Below, in pieces: positions 1 to 7,900 of a stretch of 11,760 nt of DNA. Origin of the DNA: JAJTFW01 sp964534995 (GTDB lineage: Bacteria > Bacteroidota > Bacteroidia > AKYH767-A > OLB10). Below the pieces are notes generated by a model. That model had not been told where the DNA came from and made no database searches. It worked only from the letters and a program-made list of their open reading frames with translations. Position 1 is the first letter of the stretch; each line of letters opens with the position of its first letter. Location: assembly GCA_964534995.1 (NCBI GenBank), contig CAZHSC010000098.1:1-11760 (forward strand), given 5' to 3'. A program made the translations under genes and the position numbers.

Positions 1-63
1 CCCGCCCCATATGAAATTCGTGAAAAAATATTATCTAAACAAGGAATAAGCATTTACATCTGA
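1..63 (+). CDS. Possible 3' end of a gene truncated by the window edge
   Basis: Frame 1 is open from the first base to a TGA at 61-63 and encodes 20 residues ending in KQGISIYI. The composition (charged helix-like stretch, then a short beta-like hydrophobic end) is that of an ordinary protein C-terminus, but an open frame of 20 codons is expected by chance, so this is weak. No family can be named. If real, the gene runs in from the left on the plus strand and is convergent with the methyltransferase gene. Confidence 0.25.
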   Translation, partial: PAPYEIREKILSKQGISIYI

Positions 64-169
64 TTACATGGGTTTCCGGCATCAAATTGCATCCTGAGAT
101 AGTACATCTAAATTGAAACCTCTTTGCATTTCTTATTGTCCAATGCCCCACCGAAAAAAAATAATACAT

Positions 170-185
170 TGAAGTGCATACTTCA
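170..185 (-). terminator. Weak terminator-like hairpin downstream of the methyltransferase gene
   Basis: A 6-bp perfect inverted repeat (TGAAGT / ACTTCA) with a 4-base loop lies about 77 bases past the methyltransferase stop. On the minus strand it is followed, after roughly ten bases, by a run of eight T (complement of the A run at about 154-161). The stem is AT-rich and the T run is not directly adjacent, so this is only a candidate intrinsic terminator. Confidence 0.25.
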
Positions 186-261
186 TCGCAGTAAATCGAA
201 TCAATAAGTCCGTAGAAAATTTCACCAGCTTATTAATCCTTTATATATTAATACTTCATCA

Positions 262-1056
262 TCAATAGCGAATCACAAAATTTTCCTTGCTCAGATCCTT
301 GCTCACAAAGAGCAATCCCAACATAAACACATCTATGCTCAGCGTAAAGCGATTATCCGACGTTAACTTTCTCCAGGTTTCCTGCATTTCGTCTGACCAA
401 TTGATATCATCCACCACCACCACAGCATCCGGGCTCAGTTTAGGGTAACATAGCCGGATATAATTCAAGACAGGTTCCATGCGATGGTGTCCGTCAATGA
501 AAAGATAGTCAATTTTATCTATCTTCTCTAACACGGAAGGAAGGCTTTCATTAAAAGCACCTTCCACCAATTCAATGTTTAAAGAAGGGAATTGCTGTAA
601 ATTGTTGCGGGCCAGCGCAGCGGTTTCCGGACATCCTTCGAGGGTGATTAACCTGCCTGCGGTATTTCCCATGGCCTGATACAGGGCGCTGATCCCTGCT
701 GATGTGCCCAATTCGAGCATCAGGGAAGGCTTGAGGTGATGTACAAGCCTGTAAAGCATCCGGGCATAACGGGGAGGCTTTGACGAATTTCGTGCAATAA
801 AAGAAACAGGCAGCTGACGGTGCAGCCTGCCCCCGAACCCGGCACCAAAGTCCACTACGTTTACCGTCCGCTTATCCTTCAGCAACTGTGAACGCAGCCT
901 TTCAATTCCGGCGAAAGCCTCTTCCCTGCGGTCGTAGCGGAAAACCGCTTCATTCAAGCCATATAAGAAAGGAGCCTGAAGGCTGTGGCGGTTTTTCGCA
1001 GTAATATAATACCGCACAAAGCGAAGGGCGAAAGATATGGATGCAGCTAAAGACAA
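262..1056 (-). CDS. Class I SAM-dependent methyltransferase (Methyltransf_24-like)
   Basis: This is a predicted soluble Rossmann-fold methyltransferase of 264 residues. The SAM-binding motif I is LELGTSAGIS at residues 114-123. The acidic residue at the end of strand 2 is in LEGCP (139-143), followed by IDGHH (187-191) and VVVVDDINW (212-220). This arrangement matches the class I methyltransferase families often found in Bacteroidota; the substrate cannot be inferred. The N-terminal part (residues 20-110) carries NRHSLQAPF and a second glycine-rich segment, VVDFGAGFGGR (67-77), which I recall as a feature of a Bacteroidota family (HSPF..., DFGAGS...), so the whole length is probably one conserved protein. 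An in-frame TGA lies immediately upstream and the first possible start is TTG at 1056; the next candidate is GTG at residue 14, and no ATG occurs before residue 100. The gene lies 95 bases downstream of the TerC gene on the same strand and may be cotranscribed with it. Confidence 0.85.
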   Translation of the reverse strand: MSLAASISFALRFVRYYITAKNRHSLQAPFLYGLNEAVFRYDRREEAFAGIERLRSQLLKDKRTVNVVDFGAGFGGRLHRQLPVSFIARNSSKPPRYARMLYRLVHHLKPSLMLELGTSAGISALYQAMGNTAGRLITLEGCPETAALARNNLQQFPSLNIELVEGAFNESLPSVLEKIDKIDYLFIDGHHRMEPVLNYIRLCYPKLSPDAVVVVDDINWSDEMQETWRKLTSDNRFTLSIDVFMLGLLFVSKDLSKENFVIRY

Positions 1057-1151
1057 TCAGCAATAGGAATTAATGACTGGATAAAGATATCAAATGCAGA
1101 CATTTAGCATAAGGTTCAGGGAGACGCCAATGTGCATCAGATAAATAAAAA

Positions 1152-2066
1152 TCACTTTTCTCTTCTGCTTACCATTGACAACATAATACTCATGGCCAGC
1201 ACCATCACCACCACAAACAAGGCCCACTCAACGGGAATGTGCACATAATGCGATATAAGCATTTTGACACCAACAAAAGAAAGGATGACGGCAAGGCCGT
1301 ATTTCAGATAGCGAAACAATTCCATCATCCCGCTCAATGCAAAGAACAGCGAGCGCAGGCCCAGGATGGCGAATACGTTACTGGAATAAACAATAAAGGG
1401 GTCGCTGCTGATGGATAAGACGGCGGGAATGGAATCCACGGCAAATACAAGATCGGTAAAATCAACCACTACGAGTACAATAAAGAGGGGCGTTGCCAGC
1501 CACCTGCCACTGTTTTTCACAAAAAATTTCTTACCATGATATTCATCCGTAACCGGTAATAACCTTTTACAAACCCGTACAAAGATGTTTCTGTCCAGCT
1601 TAGGGTCATCGTCTTCATTAGAAAACAACATCTTGAGACCCGTAAAAACAAGGATGGCCCCGAAGATGTAAATCATCCATTCGAAGCGGGTGAAGAGCGC
1701 CACACCGAGAACGATAAAAGTGCCTCTCAGCACCAGTGCCCCAAGGATCCCCCAAAACAACACCCGGTGCTGGTATTGCTTTGGCACTGCGAAAAAATTG
1801 AAGATGACAATAAACACAAAAAGATTATCCACACTCAGCGACCACTCAATCACATAACCCGTGAGGAATTCAAAAGCCTTTTGCGGCCCAAACCAGTAAT
1901 ACACAAGACCGTTAAAAGCCAGGGCCAGGGATGACCAGAAGGCCACCCAGGCAATCGATTCTTTGAACGATATCGCCTTTTCCTTTCTGTTTACGACTCC
2001 GAGATCGAAGGCCAGCATGGCCAGAATAAAAATATTGAAGCCTATCCAGAAGGCAGAATTATCCAT
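1152..2066 (-). CDS. alx: TerC/Alx-family integral membrane protein (metal ion homeostasis)
   Basis: This polytopic inner-membrane protein of 304 residues belongs to the TerC/Alx family, whose members are linked to manganese/metal export, metalation of exported proteins and, in some bacteria, tellurite resistance or alkaline response. The two family signatures are present. The first is EWSLSVDNLFVF (74-85), with E74, D80 and N81. The second is VDFTDLVFAVDSIPAV (201-216), with acidic D202, D205 and D211; both sit inside hydrophobic helices as expected for a metal path. About eight or nine hydrophobic segments can be counted, among them 6-22, 38-57, 76-94, 102-124, 129-147, 193-214, 226-247, 255-272 and 279-298. 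The order and spacing of motifs, including SNVFAILGLRSLFF (229-242), resemble E. coli Alx closely. The length is normal and the protein intact. It starts at ATG; there is no Shine-Dalgarno sequence, but promoter-like boxes lie just upstream. The symbol reflects closest resemblance, not proven function. Confidence 0.93.
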   Translation of the reverse strand: MDNSAFWIGFNIFILAMLAFDLGVVNRKEKAISFKESIAWVAFWSSLALAFNGLVYYWFGPQKAFEFLTGYVIEWSLSVDNLFVFIVIFNFFAVPKQYQHRVLFWGILGALVLRGTFIVLGVALFTRFEWMIYIFGAILVFTGLKMLFSNEDDDPKLDRNIFVRVCKRLLPVTDEYHGKKFFVKNSGRWLATPLFIVLVVVDFTDLVFAVDSIPAVLSISSDPFIVYSSNVFAILGLRSLFFALSGMMELFRYLKYGLAVILSFVGVKMLISHYVHIPVEWALFVVVMVLAMSIMLSMVSRREK

Positions 2067-2091
2067 GCCGCGAAAATAATGGATATACGCT

Positions 2092-2099
2092 CAAAATTA
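2092..2099 (-). promoter_or_regulatory. Candidate Bacteroidota -7 promoter box for the TerC/Alx gene
   Basis: On the minus strand this reads TAATTTTG, an exact match to the Bacteroidota -7 consensus TAnnTTTG, 25 bases before the ATG. A TTTA at 2121-2124 (minus strand), 21 bases upstream, is a three-of-four match to the -33 TTTG element. A second, one-mismatch box (TATTTTCG, 2071-2078) lies only four bases from the ATG, so the exact start of transcription is uncertain. Confidence 0.45.
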
Positions 2100-2290
2100 A
2101 AACCATCCGCAGCATTTGCCTAAATTCTCATCTACTTTCATACTCGCTTTGCAACGCTTTTCACAATAAATGCGTCTATCCATGGTATGTCCATGCTAAA
2201 CTATATTCATTTGTTTAAACAAGCACGGGAAAAAGACGCAAAGCTTTTCAAATAATCAATAAATATGGTAAAGACAAATGAAAAAACAGA

Positions 2291-2298
2291 TACATTTG
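2291..2298 (+). promoter_or_regulatory. Candidate -7 promoter box ahead of the T9SS cargo operon
   Basis: TACATTTG matches the Bacteroidota -7 consensus TAnnTTTG exactly. It lies 38 bases upstream of the ATG at 2337, but downstream of the furthest upstream in-frame ATG at 2265. No convincing -33 TTTG is present at the usual 17-23 base spacing. If used, it would make the 2265 ATG untranscribed and supports the start at 2337 or 2340. A one-mismatch box (TTCATTTG, 2206-2213) is the alternative for the longer form. Confidence 0.35.
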
Positions 2299-2336
2299 GT
2301 ACCCACATGCCCCCGTTTCTCTTTTTTAAAAATCAC

Positions 2337-4847
2337 ATGATGAACAAACTCCGGATACTTTCACTTTACCTTTGTTACACTTCGTACGCTCAGCAATTAC
2401 TTCCCATGGGAGAAGGAATCAAATGCCAGGGCCTTATAAACTCCCTATGCGTTGACAGTCTCTCCGGAAAGATATATGCCGGCGGGTATTTTGATGCCAT
2501 GAATGAACTAAAAGCAGACAATATCGCCGTGTGGAACGGACTGTCATGGGATTCATTGCAGTCAGGGGTACAAGGCGCCGTTTACCATTTACAATGCGAC
2601 AACGGAACGCTATATTGCTCCGGAAATTTTACAATAGATGGTAATCCCCTCATTGCAAACCTTGCATCCTGGGATGGCAGCCAATGGCAAGTGCTCTATA
2701 CTATACCACCAAATGGAGCAATATGGTGTTCAAAAATGTACAAAGGGGCATTATATGTTTCCGGAAGTTTCCTTTCCATTGACGGAGTAAATGCACAGTA
2801 CATCGCCAAATACCAAAATGGAATATGGTCGGGCATTGGCACAGGATTCAACTACCCACCTGATAAAATGGAAATCGTGCATGACACACTTTTCTTTGGA
2901 GGAAATTTCACCACCTGGAACGGGGATTCGGTACGTGCCCCGGCATGGGTGGATGGAGCCGGAAATACGGGAGGAATCATCGTTCCAAACGGTATTAGCT
3001 ATAATTCAAAAGAACTATTTTCACTTAATGACACACTTTACAGTATTGTCAATGACACCATAGTATGGTGGAGCGGACAACAACGCATCGCTACTTATTA
3101 TTTTCCGGTCTATATTGATCATGCATTTTCTCATTTAGGAAATATTTTTATCACCTATGACAGTACCTACACTGCTTCCTCTACCACCACAAAGGATAAC
3201 ATCATCAGGAAAATTGATAACGGTCAACTGGCTGAACGGGTATGTTATTCGAGAATAACAGGGACGGGGGCAACCTTCCTCCCTGAATACTACGCTTTTT
3301 TAAGCTATGATTCGGCATTGTATATTGCCGGAAATTTCTATTCCATCAATAATGAAATCAATCCGGGAATTCTCCGCTATAAAAATCAGGTCATTTCCAA
3401 TATCGGAAAATGTGCATCAGCATATGTTGATTCTTGGCAAAATGCCAGCGTAACCGCTATTACTGAAGATACAAGTACCGGCAATATTTACGTGGGAGGA
3501 TACTTTATTTTTGCCGGCAACAAATTATCACCCATGATTGCCATGTGGGATGGTAATCAGTGGCACCCACTTGACAGTGGACTTTCAGGCACGGTCCGCT
3601 CACTGGCATTTTATAACGGACAGCTTTATGCGGGAGGCAGTTTCAGGTATGCCGGCACAACGCTTGTCAGCGGCCTGGCAAGGTGGAACGGCGTTTCATG
3701 GCAAGGGGTTTCCACCGGAACCGACAAATCAGTTTATAAACTTCTGGTGGTGGGTAATGATTTATTCATTGCCGGTACCTTTAGCAATATAGGAGGCAAC
3801 TTCATTGAATATGTTGCAAGGTATGACGGCACCTCCTTTTATGATATGAATACCGGGTTACAATTTTGGGGAACCGGGGTATATGATCTCGCATGGTATC
3901 ATAACAAATTGTATGCAAGTTCCTTTCATGATGACCTGTATTTTCTGAACGGAAACAACTGGATTCCCTATGGACTGCCGTCGGAACCAAGAAAAATGTT
4001 GATACTTAATGACACATTAATCGTAGGGGGTCAGACAAGAATGTATAAAGTTACCGATAATTCAATGGATACGCTGAGCATGGTAAATGCCTGGTACTGG
4101 AACTATTTCAACCCGCTAAACCTGCAACAAAATTTATTTTCCGTTGATTCCGATTATGGTATATTTAAAGAAGAGCATGACACGCTGTGGCTAAAAGCAG
4201 AAGGTATATTCCCCTATGCCAGCCTGAACCTGGATTCGACCCATACGATGATCGGTGGATTTTTTCCGGAGAAGAGCACCGCAACGGGCACCAGGCAGTT
4301 GAACAATATAGGTATTCTGGATTTTGGTCCTCCTGCGGTAACGATCTCCAGCAACAAAGATTCCATTTGCGAATTTCAGTACATATTTTACTATTCCGAA
4401 ACAGATGACCTCTTTGCTCAATATGACTGGGATTTTCCCGGCGGGCTTCCTGACTCTTCCTCTCATGTGCGTCCCATCATACAGTACATCACTGCAGGGA
4501 ATTACCCGGCAAGTCTTTCTGTCACCAACCTGACGGGAACAAACACCTACTATTTACCTGACACAATACAAGTGACTGCCTGCATCACCAGCCTGGAAGA
4601 AGAAAGTGAAAAGGTACTATTACAGTTATACCCCAATCCCTTCAGCCATGAATTTTCAATCAGCAATCATACCACAAAAGATGTACAGGTTTTCATCAGA
4701 ACGGTACAGGGCACTCTTGTGCAAAGTATACAAATATCCGGAAATGAGCATCGCACCTGTTACGCCGCTCATCTTGCCGACGGCCTCTATCTCGTAGAAA
4801 TGATTCATGAAAATTTCCATCAAAACATGAAATTAATCAAGCAATGA
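2337..4847 (+). CDS. Secreted multi-repeat beta-propeller protein with PKD domain and T9SS C-terminal sorting domain
   Basis: The reading frame is open from ATG 2265 (860 aa; residue numbers below use this form), but a short signal peptide starts at M25/M26 (MNKLRIL...) and would be cleaved after SYA at residue 42, so ATG 2337 or 2340 is preferred. Residues about 54-590 hold at least nine copies of a roughly 45-residue repeat with core LYxGGxFxxxxG...IAxWxGxxWxxL. Clear examples are SGKIYAGGYF (67-76), NGQLYAGGSF (451-460) and LARWNGVSWQG (471-481), plus a degenerate block around 245-335. This resembles kelch/delta-60-type propellers that display adhesive or carbohydrate-binding surfaces. Residues about 690-772 form a PKD-like Ig fold (YDWDFPGG, 720-727). 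The C-terminus (785-860) is a type A T9SS sorting domain with LYPNPF (788-793) and ADGLYLVEM (838-846). The protein is therefore predicted to cross the outer membrane by T9SS and be surface-attached or released. Its ligand is unknown. It overlaps the next gene by ATGA, so the two are likely cotranslated. Confidence 0.85.
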   Translation: MMNKLRILSLYLCYTSYAQQLLPMGEGIKCQGLINSLCVDSLSGKIYAGGYFDAMNELKADNIAVWNGLSWDSLQSGVQGAVYHLQCDNGTLYCSGNFTIDGNPLIANLASWDGSQWQVLYTIPPNGAIWCSKMYKGALYVSGSFLSIDGVNAQYIAKYQNGIWSGIGTGFNYPPDKMEIVHDTLFFGGNFTTWNGDSVRAPAWVDGAGNTGGIIVPNGISYNSKELFSLNDTLYSIVNDTIVWWSGQQRIATYYFPVYIDHAFSHLGNIFITYDSTYTASSTTTKDNIIRKIDNGQLAERVCYSRITGTGATFLPEYYAFLSYDSALYIAGNFYSINNEINPGILRYKNQVISNIGKCASAYVDSWQNASVTAITEDTSTGNIYVGGYFIFAGNKLSPMIAMWDGNQWHPLDSGLSGTVRSLAFYNGQLYAGGSFRYAGTTLVSGLARWNGVSWQGVSTGTDKSVYKLLVVGNDLFIAGTFSNIGGNFIEYVARYDGTSFYDMNTGLQFWGTGVYDLAWYHNKLYASSFHDDLYFLNGNNWIPYGLPSEPRKMLILNDTLIVGGQTRMYKVTDNSMDTLSMVNAWYWNYFNPLNLQQNLFSVDSDYGIFKEEHDTLWLKAEGIFPYASLNLDSTHTMIGGFFPEKSTATGTRQLNNIGILDFGPPAVTISSNKDSICEFQYIFYYSETDDLFAQYDWDFPGGLPDSSSHVRPIIQYITAGNYPASLSVTNLTGTNTYYLPDTIQVTACITSLEEESEKVLLQLYPNPFSHEFSISNHTTKDVQVFIRTVQGTLVQSIQISGNEHRTCYAAHLADGLYLVEMIHENFHQNMKLIKQ

Positions 4848-6370
4848 GAACACATAAGATTTGGTTTACCTTATTCTGTTTTCTTTTTCTGCACATCCGC
4901 ACTGCTGATACCTGCTCTGCCCAGAAATATGACAATAAATGGATGATGGGTTATCAATACGCGCCCTGGCAGCCCTATCCGGCACTTGACTTTATGTTCG
5001 GACAGCCGGATACTATAGGTTATAACGGATATTTTCCCATGTTCGGCACCTGCACATCGATCTGCAATGCACAAGGGCTGCTTCAATTTTATACCAATGG
5101 CGTATTTGTCGCCAACAAATATGACGCACCCCTGTTTAATGCCGACACTTTTAATATGGATGATATCACCAATGGCAACCCTTCTTTAGGCATCGAGCAA
5201 TGCGCGTTGATCCTTCCCCAACCCGGCTCTTCCACCGAATATTTACTTTTTCACATTGGTGGAAAGTTCACGGGAAATGATTTCCTGCCCCTTGAACTAC
5301 GGCTCAGCAAAATCGATATGAGCCTTCAGGGTGGAGCCGGTGTCATGACGGTTAAGAAGCAGGTCGTTATCAGCGATACCCTGACCTACCGTACGATGAA
5401 TGCAGTAAAACACGGAAACGGGCGTGACTGGTGGGTGGTGATCGGTGAGCAATATTCCAGGAAGTTTTACGCGGTGCTGGTAAGCCCGAATGGTATTGAC
5501 ACCATAATAAAATCAGGAAATGTTATTGCCATTAATAATGGATTGATACGCGGGCAAAGTAATTTTTCACCGGATGGCAATTTCTTCGCTTATACTTCCT
5601 CCGATCTGGGCCAGCCCATCGCAAAAAACAAAGTTATACTCTATGATTTTGACCGCTGCAATGGTACATTTTCCTTTAAAGACAGCGTTAGTTACACTCC
5701 GGTTGTTGACAGTTCCGTATTTGGCTGCGCATTTTCGCCAAACTCCCGTTACCTTTATGTCACCACTTTCTATGACCTGTACCAATATGATCTTCTCGCC
5801 ACAACCCTTGACTCAGGTAAGAAACACATTGGAACTTTTGACGGATTTGCTGATCCATCTCCTAATAATTTCTACAGAATGCAGCTTGCTCCGGACAATA
5901 AGATCTACATGGTTTGCTGGGGAGGATCCAGATACCTGCATGTTATCAACGACCCGGATCAAGCGGACACATTATGCAATTTTGTCCAACATCAGCTACG
6001 CCTGATCAGCTATCATGGCTCCAGTATTCCTTCTTTCCCATATTACAAACTTGGAGCTGCATCAGGCAGCGGTTGCGATACACTTACTGTTGGCATGGAA
6101 ACAGATGACATGCACACTGCTACCCTACAATGTTTTTACTCCTCCAACAGTCTGCATTTTGAGATGGGAACCACCACAACGCGGGATTTATCCTATTCCG
6201 TTTACAGCACCAGTGGCCGTCTGATTCAAGGCGGTATTTTAACTCCAAATCCTGACAGCAAGTACAGGGTTGGAATAAATTCCGTGTTAAGCGAGGGCAT
6301 TTACATCCTTCAAGTAAGGGGCGACGCGTTTAATTACAGCAAGAAATTCACGGTCATTAATTCCCGTTAA
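4844..6370 (+). CDS. Secreted WD40/YVTN-like propeller protein with divergent T9SS sorting domain
   Basis: This 508-residue exported protein has an N-terminal signal peptide with a strong hydrophobic core (WFTLFCFLFL, 7-16) and likely cleavage after CSA at residue 26. The body matches a widespread Bacteroidota family of uncharacterised propeller proteins. Landmarks are LLQFYTNGVFVAN (79-91), the blade motifs FSPDGNFFAYTS (241-252) and FSPNSRYLYVTTFYDLYQYDL (297-317, given in part), LAPDNKIY (348-355), and a closing SIPSFPYYKLGAA...CDTL (394-414). From memory the family closes with SLPNFPNYRLG...CDTL, which supports the assignment. The last ~80 residues look like a T9SS type A domain (LSYSVYSTSGRLIQGG, 449-464; SEGIYILQV, 483-491; KKFTVI, 500-505). 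However, the usual hydrophobic-YPNP start is replaced by LQCFYSSNSLHFEM (428-441). The start ATG overlaps the upstream stop (ATGA), indicating an operon with the larger propeller protein. Role unknown; joint surface display with its neighbour is an inference. Confidence 0.82.
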   Translation: MRTHKIWFTLFCFLFLHIRTADTCSAQKYDNKWMMGYQYAPWQPYPALDFMFGQPDTIGYNGYFPMFGTCTSICNAQGLLQFYTNGVFVANKYDAPLFNADTFNMDDITNGNPSLGIEQCALILPQPGSSTEYLLFHIGGKFTGNDFLPLELRLSKIDMSLQGGAGVMTVKKQVVISDTLTYRTMNAVKHGNGRDWWVVIGEQYSRKFYAVLVSPNGIDTIIKSGNVIAINNGLIRGQSNFSPDGNFFAYTSSDLGQPIAKNKVILYDFDRCNGTFSFKDSVSYTPVVDSSVFGCAFSPNSRYLYVTTFYDLYQYDLLATTLDSGKKHIGTFDGFADPSPNNFYRMQLAPDNKIYMVCWGGSRYLHVINDPDQADTLCNFVQHQLRLISYHGSSIPSFPYYKLGAASGSGCDTLTVGMETDDMHTATLQCFYSSNSLHFEMGTTTTRDLSYSVYSTSGRLIQGGILTPNPDSKYRVGINSVLSEGIYILQVRGDAFNYSKKFTVINSR

Positions 6371-6386
6371 GCCATTCACTGTTCTT

Positions 6387-6410
6387 CCCGTAGTGTAAGG
6401 ACCCTGCGGG
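6387..6410 (+). terminator. Possible hairpin terminator between convergent operons
   Basis: A 7-bp stem (CCCGTAG with CTGCGGG, one G-T pair) with a 10-base loop begins 17 bases after the stop of the second T9SS gene. It lies between this operon and the convergent TolC gene, so it could act from both sides. There is no clear T run on either strand, so it is not a canonical intrinsic terminator. Confidence 0.3.
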
Positions 6411-6487
6411 CGTTTATGTCACCATTCTATGGAATCAAGCAGGTGATATAAATACGGACAAAAAGAGTGCAAGCACAATACCTGCCA

Positions 6488-7900
6488 TCATTCAAAGCGG
6501 CCTGCCGCCCAATAGAGATAGGCTTTGCTTTTCGCGTATTTTGTTTTCAGCTCCATCAGTTTTATACGGCTGCTGATAAGGCTGTTTTCACGGGCATTCA
6601 TCAAAAACACCGATCCTTCACCGTTATTGAATCTGAACTGCTCGCCTTCCAGCATCTTTGCATTGTTCAGCACTACGGATTCCTGCACTTCCAATTGCTG
6701 CAGCAAGGCACTCAGTTCATTCCAGGCGGTTTGCACCCGGGTGGTAATTTCGCGGGCGGTTTGCTGCTGATCGTTGCCCAGCTGCCCGATTTTGATTTTT
6801 GCGAGACCCAGTTTTCCACGCTCTTCGCGCAGAAATAAAGGAAAGCTGAAATTCAGTCCAACTTTGTAATTGTTGTTCCATGTCCATTCCTGCAGGCGGG
6901 TGGTCCATGGGCTGTTGCCTGAACGCAGAAAATTATAATCCAGGTTGAGCTTCGGCCTCAGTTTTTCCTGTGCCAGGCGTCGGTCAATGTCCAGCTGGTC
7001 GCGTTTCAACTGCAACCTGAGCAATTCGGGATGATTAGCGGCGGCCTGTTTGAGGAGTATATCCAACTGAACCGTACTGAGGGCTTCTATATCCTGCGCC
7101 TGCAGGGCAGGGATCACCTCCGGAGCCGGTATCACCGGTTCTCCCTTGTCATTCCAGAGGTTATTGGCGGCGATGAGGCGCGCATTGCTGTACTCCATGA
7201 ATGACTGTGCCAGGATGGTCTGCCGGTTTTGCACTTCTATATAGGCTTCGAGGGAATCGATAGCCGGAAGATCGCCGAGCAGCACACGGTCGCGCACCGC
7301 ATTAAAACGGATTTGTGCAAGGCGCAGGGATTCCTCGTGCAGGAGCCATCTGTTGTAAGTAAACACCCAGTCCCAGTAATCCTTTGCTACCTGCAGCAAT
7401 AATTTATTGATCATTGTGATTCTTGCGGCGTCGGCCATCTCTGCGGAGAGTTTCGCCTGCTGAAGAGCAGCTCTGCGCTGATCTATGAGCAGGCCCTGGC
7501 CCAGCGGAACGGTAATGCCCACCCAGGTCAGGCCCTCCGAGGGTGTAAGCTGCGAATTGTCGAGAAAGGCACCGGTATTTTTATCCCAGGCTACTTTGAT
7601 ATCCGTGCCGAACCACACCGGTACTTCCAGCTTCGACTCCCACACTGTCCAGTAACGTTTACCGGTAAAATCCTTCTCATTAAAATCACTTTTCAGCAAT
7701 GGGTCAAAGCTGCCGAGGGCGATGCGGATCTCACTTTTGGCCGCCTCGGGTAAGGTATTCGCCTGCCGGGCCAAAGGGTGAAATGACAGAACGAGTTTAT
7801 AATAATCCGGCAGGGACATCAGGCGCAGGCTGTCCTGTGCATGGCCCTGCTGAAAAGACAAAAGCAGGTAAAGTATGGCGATATTTTTTAACGCTTTCAT
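6488..7900 (-). CDS. TolC-family outer membrane efflux protein
   Basis: This is the outer-membrane channel of the three-gene export operon, 470 residues long, normal for the family. A signal peptide (IAILYLLLSF hydrophobic core at 7-16, cleavage after GHA at 21) directs it to the periplasm. The mature protein shows the two-fold TolC architecture: long alpha-helical stretches (about 140-245 and 280-315, then 365-460) with beta-strand segments that would form the barrel (about 84-135 and 318-358). Recognisable family features are the N-terminal LPDYYKLVLSFHPLARQA (30-47), AKDYWDWVFTYNRW (172-185) and LGLAKIKIGQL (364-374). It starts with an ATG that overlaps the stop of the HlyD gene by four bases (ATGA), a sign of translational coupling. 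It is expected to dock with the HlyD adaptor encoded just upstream. The exported substrate cannot be inferred. Confidence 0.92.
   Translation of the reverse strand: MKALKNIAILYLLLSFQQGHAQDSLRLMSLPDYYKLVLSFHPLARQANTLPEAAKSEIRIALGSFDPLLKSDFNEKDFTGKRYWTVWESKLEVPVWFGTDIKVAWDKNTGAFLDNSQLTPSEGLTWVGITVPLGQGLLIDQRRAALQQAKLSAEMADAARITMINKLLLQVAKDYWDWVFTYNRWLLHEESLRLAQIRFNAVRDRVLLGDLPAIDSLEAYIEVQNRQTILAQSFMEYSNARLIAANNLWNDKGEPVIPAPEVIPALQAQDIEALSTVQLDILLKQAAANHPELLRLQLKRDQLDIDRRLAQEKLRPKLNLDYNFLRSGNSPWTTRLQEWTWNNNYKVGLNFSFPLFLREERGKLGLAKIKIGQLGNDQQQTAREITTRVQTAWNELSALLQQLEVQESVVLNNAKMLEGEQFRFNNGEGSVFLMNARENSLISSRIKLMELKTKYAKSKAYLYWAAGRFE

Noticed and set aside
5574..6005. A 143-codon open frame in another frame of the second T9SS gene
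   Set aside because: The main frame carries a signal peptide, propeller motifs and a C-terminal domain throughout this stretch. The alternative frame has no family features.
6468..6477. Small palindrome GTGCAAGCAC followed on the minus strand by a T-rich run
   Set aside because: The perfect stem would leave a 2-base loop, and with a usable loop only 3 bp remain. Too weak for a terminator.
6439..6485. Inverted repeat GCAGGT / ACCTGC before the TolC stop
   Set aside because: Only 6 bp with a 35-base loop and no T run. Likely chance.
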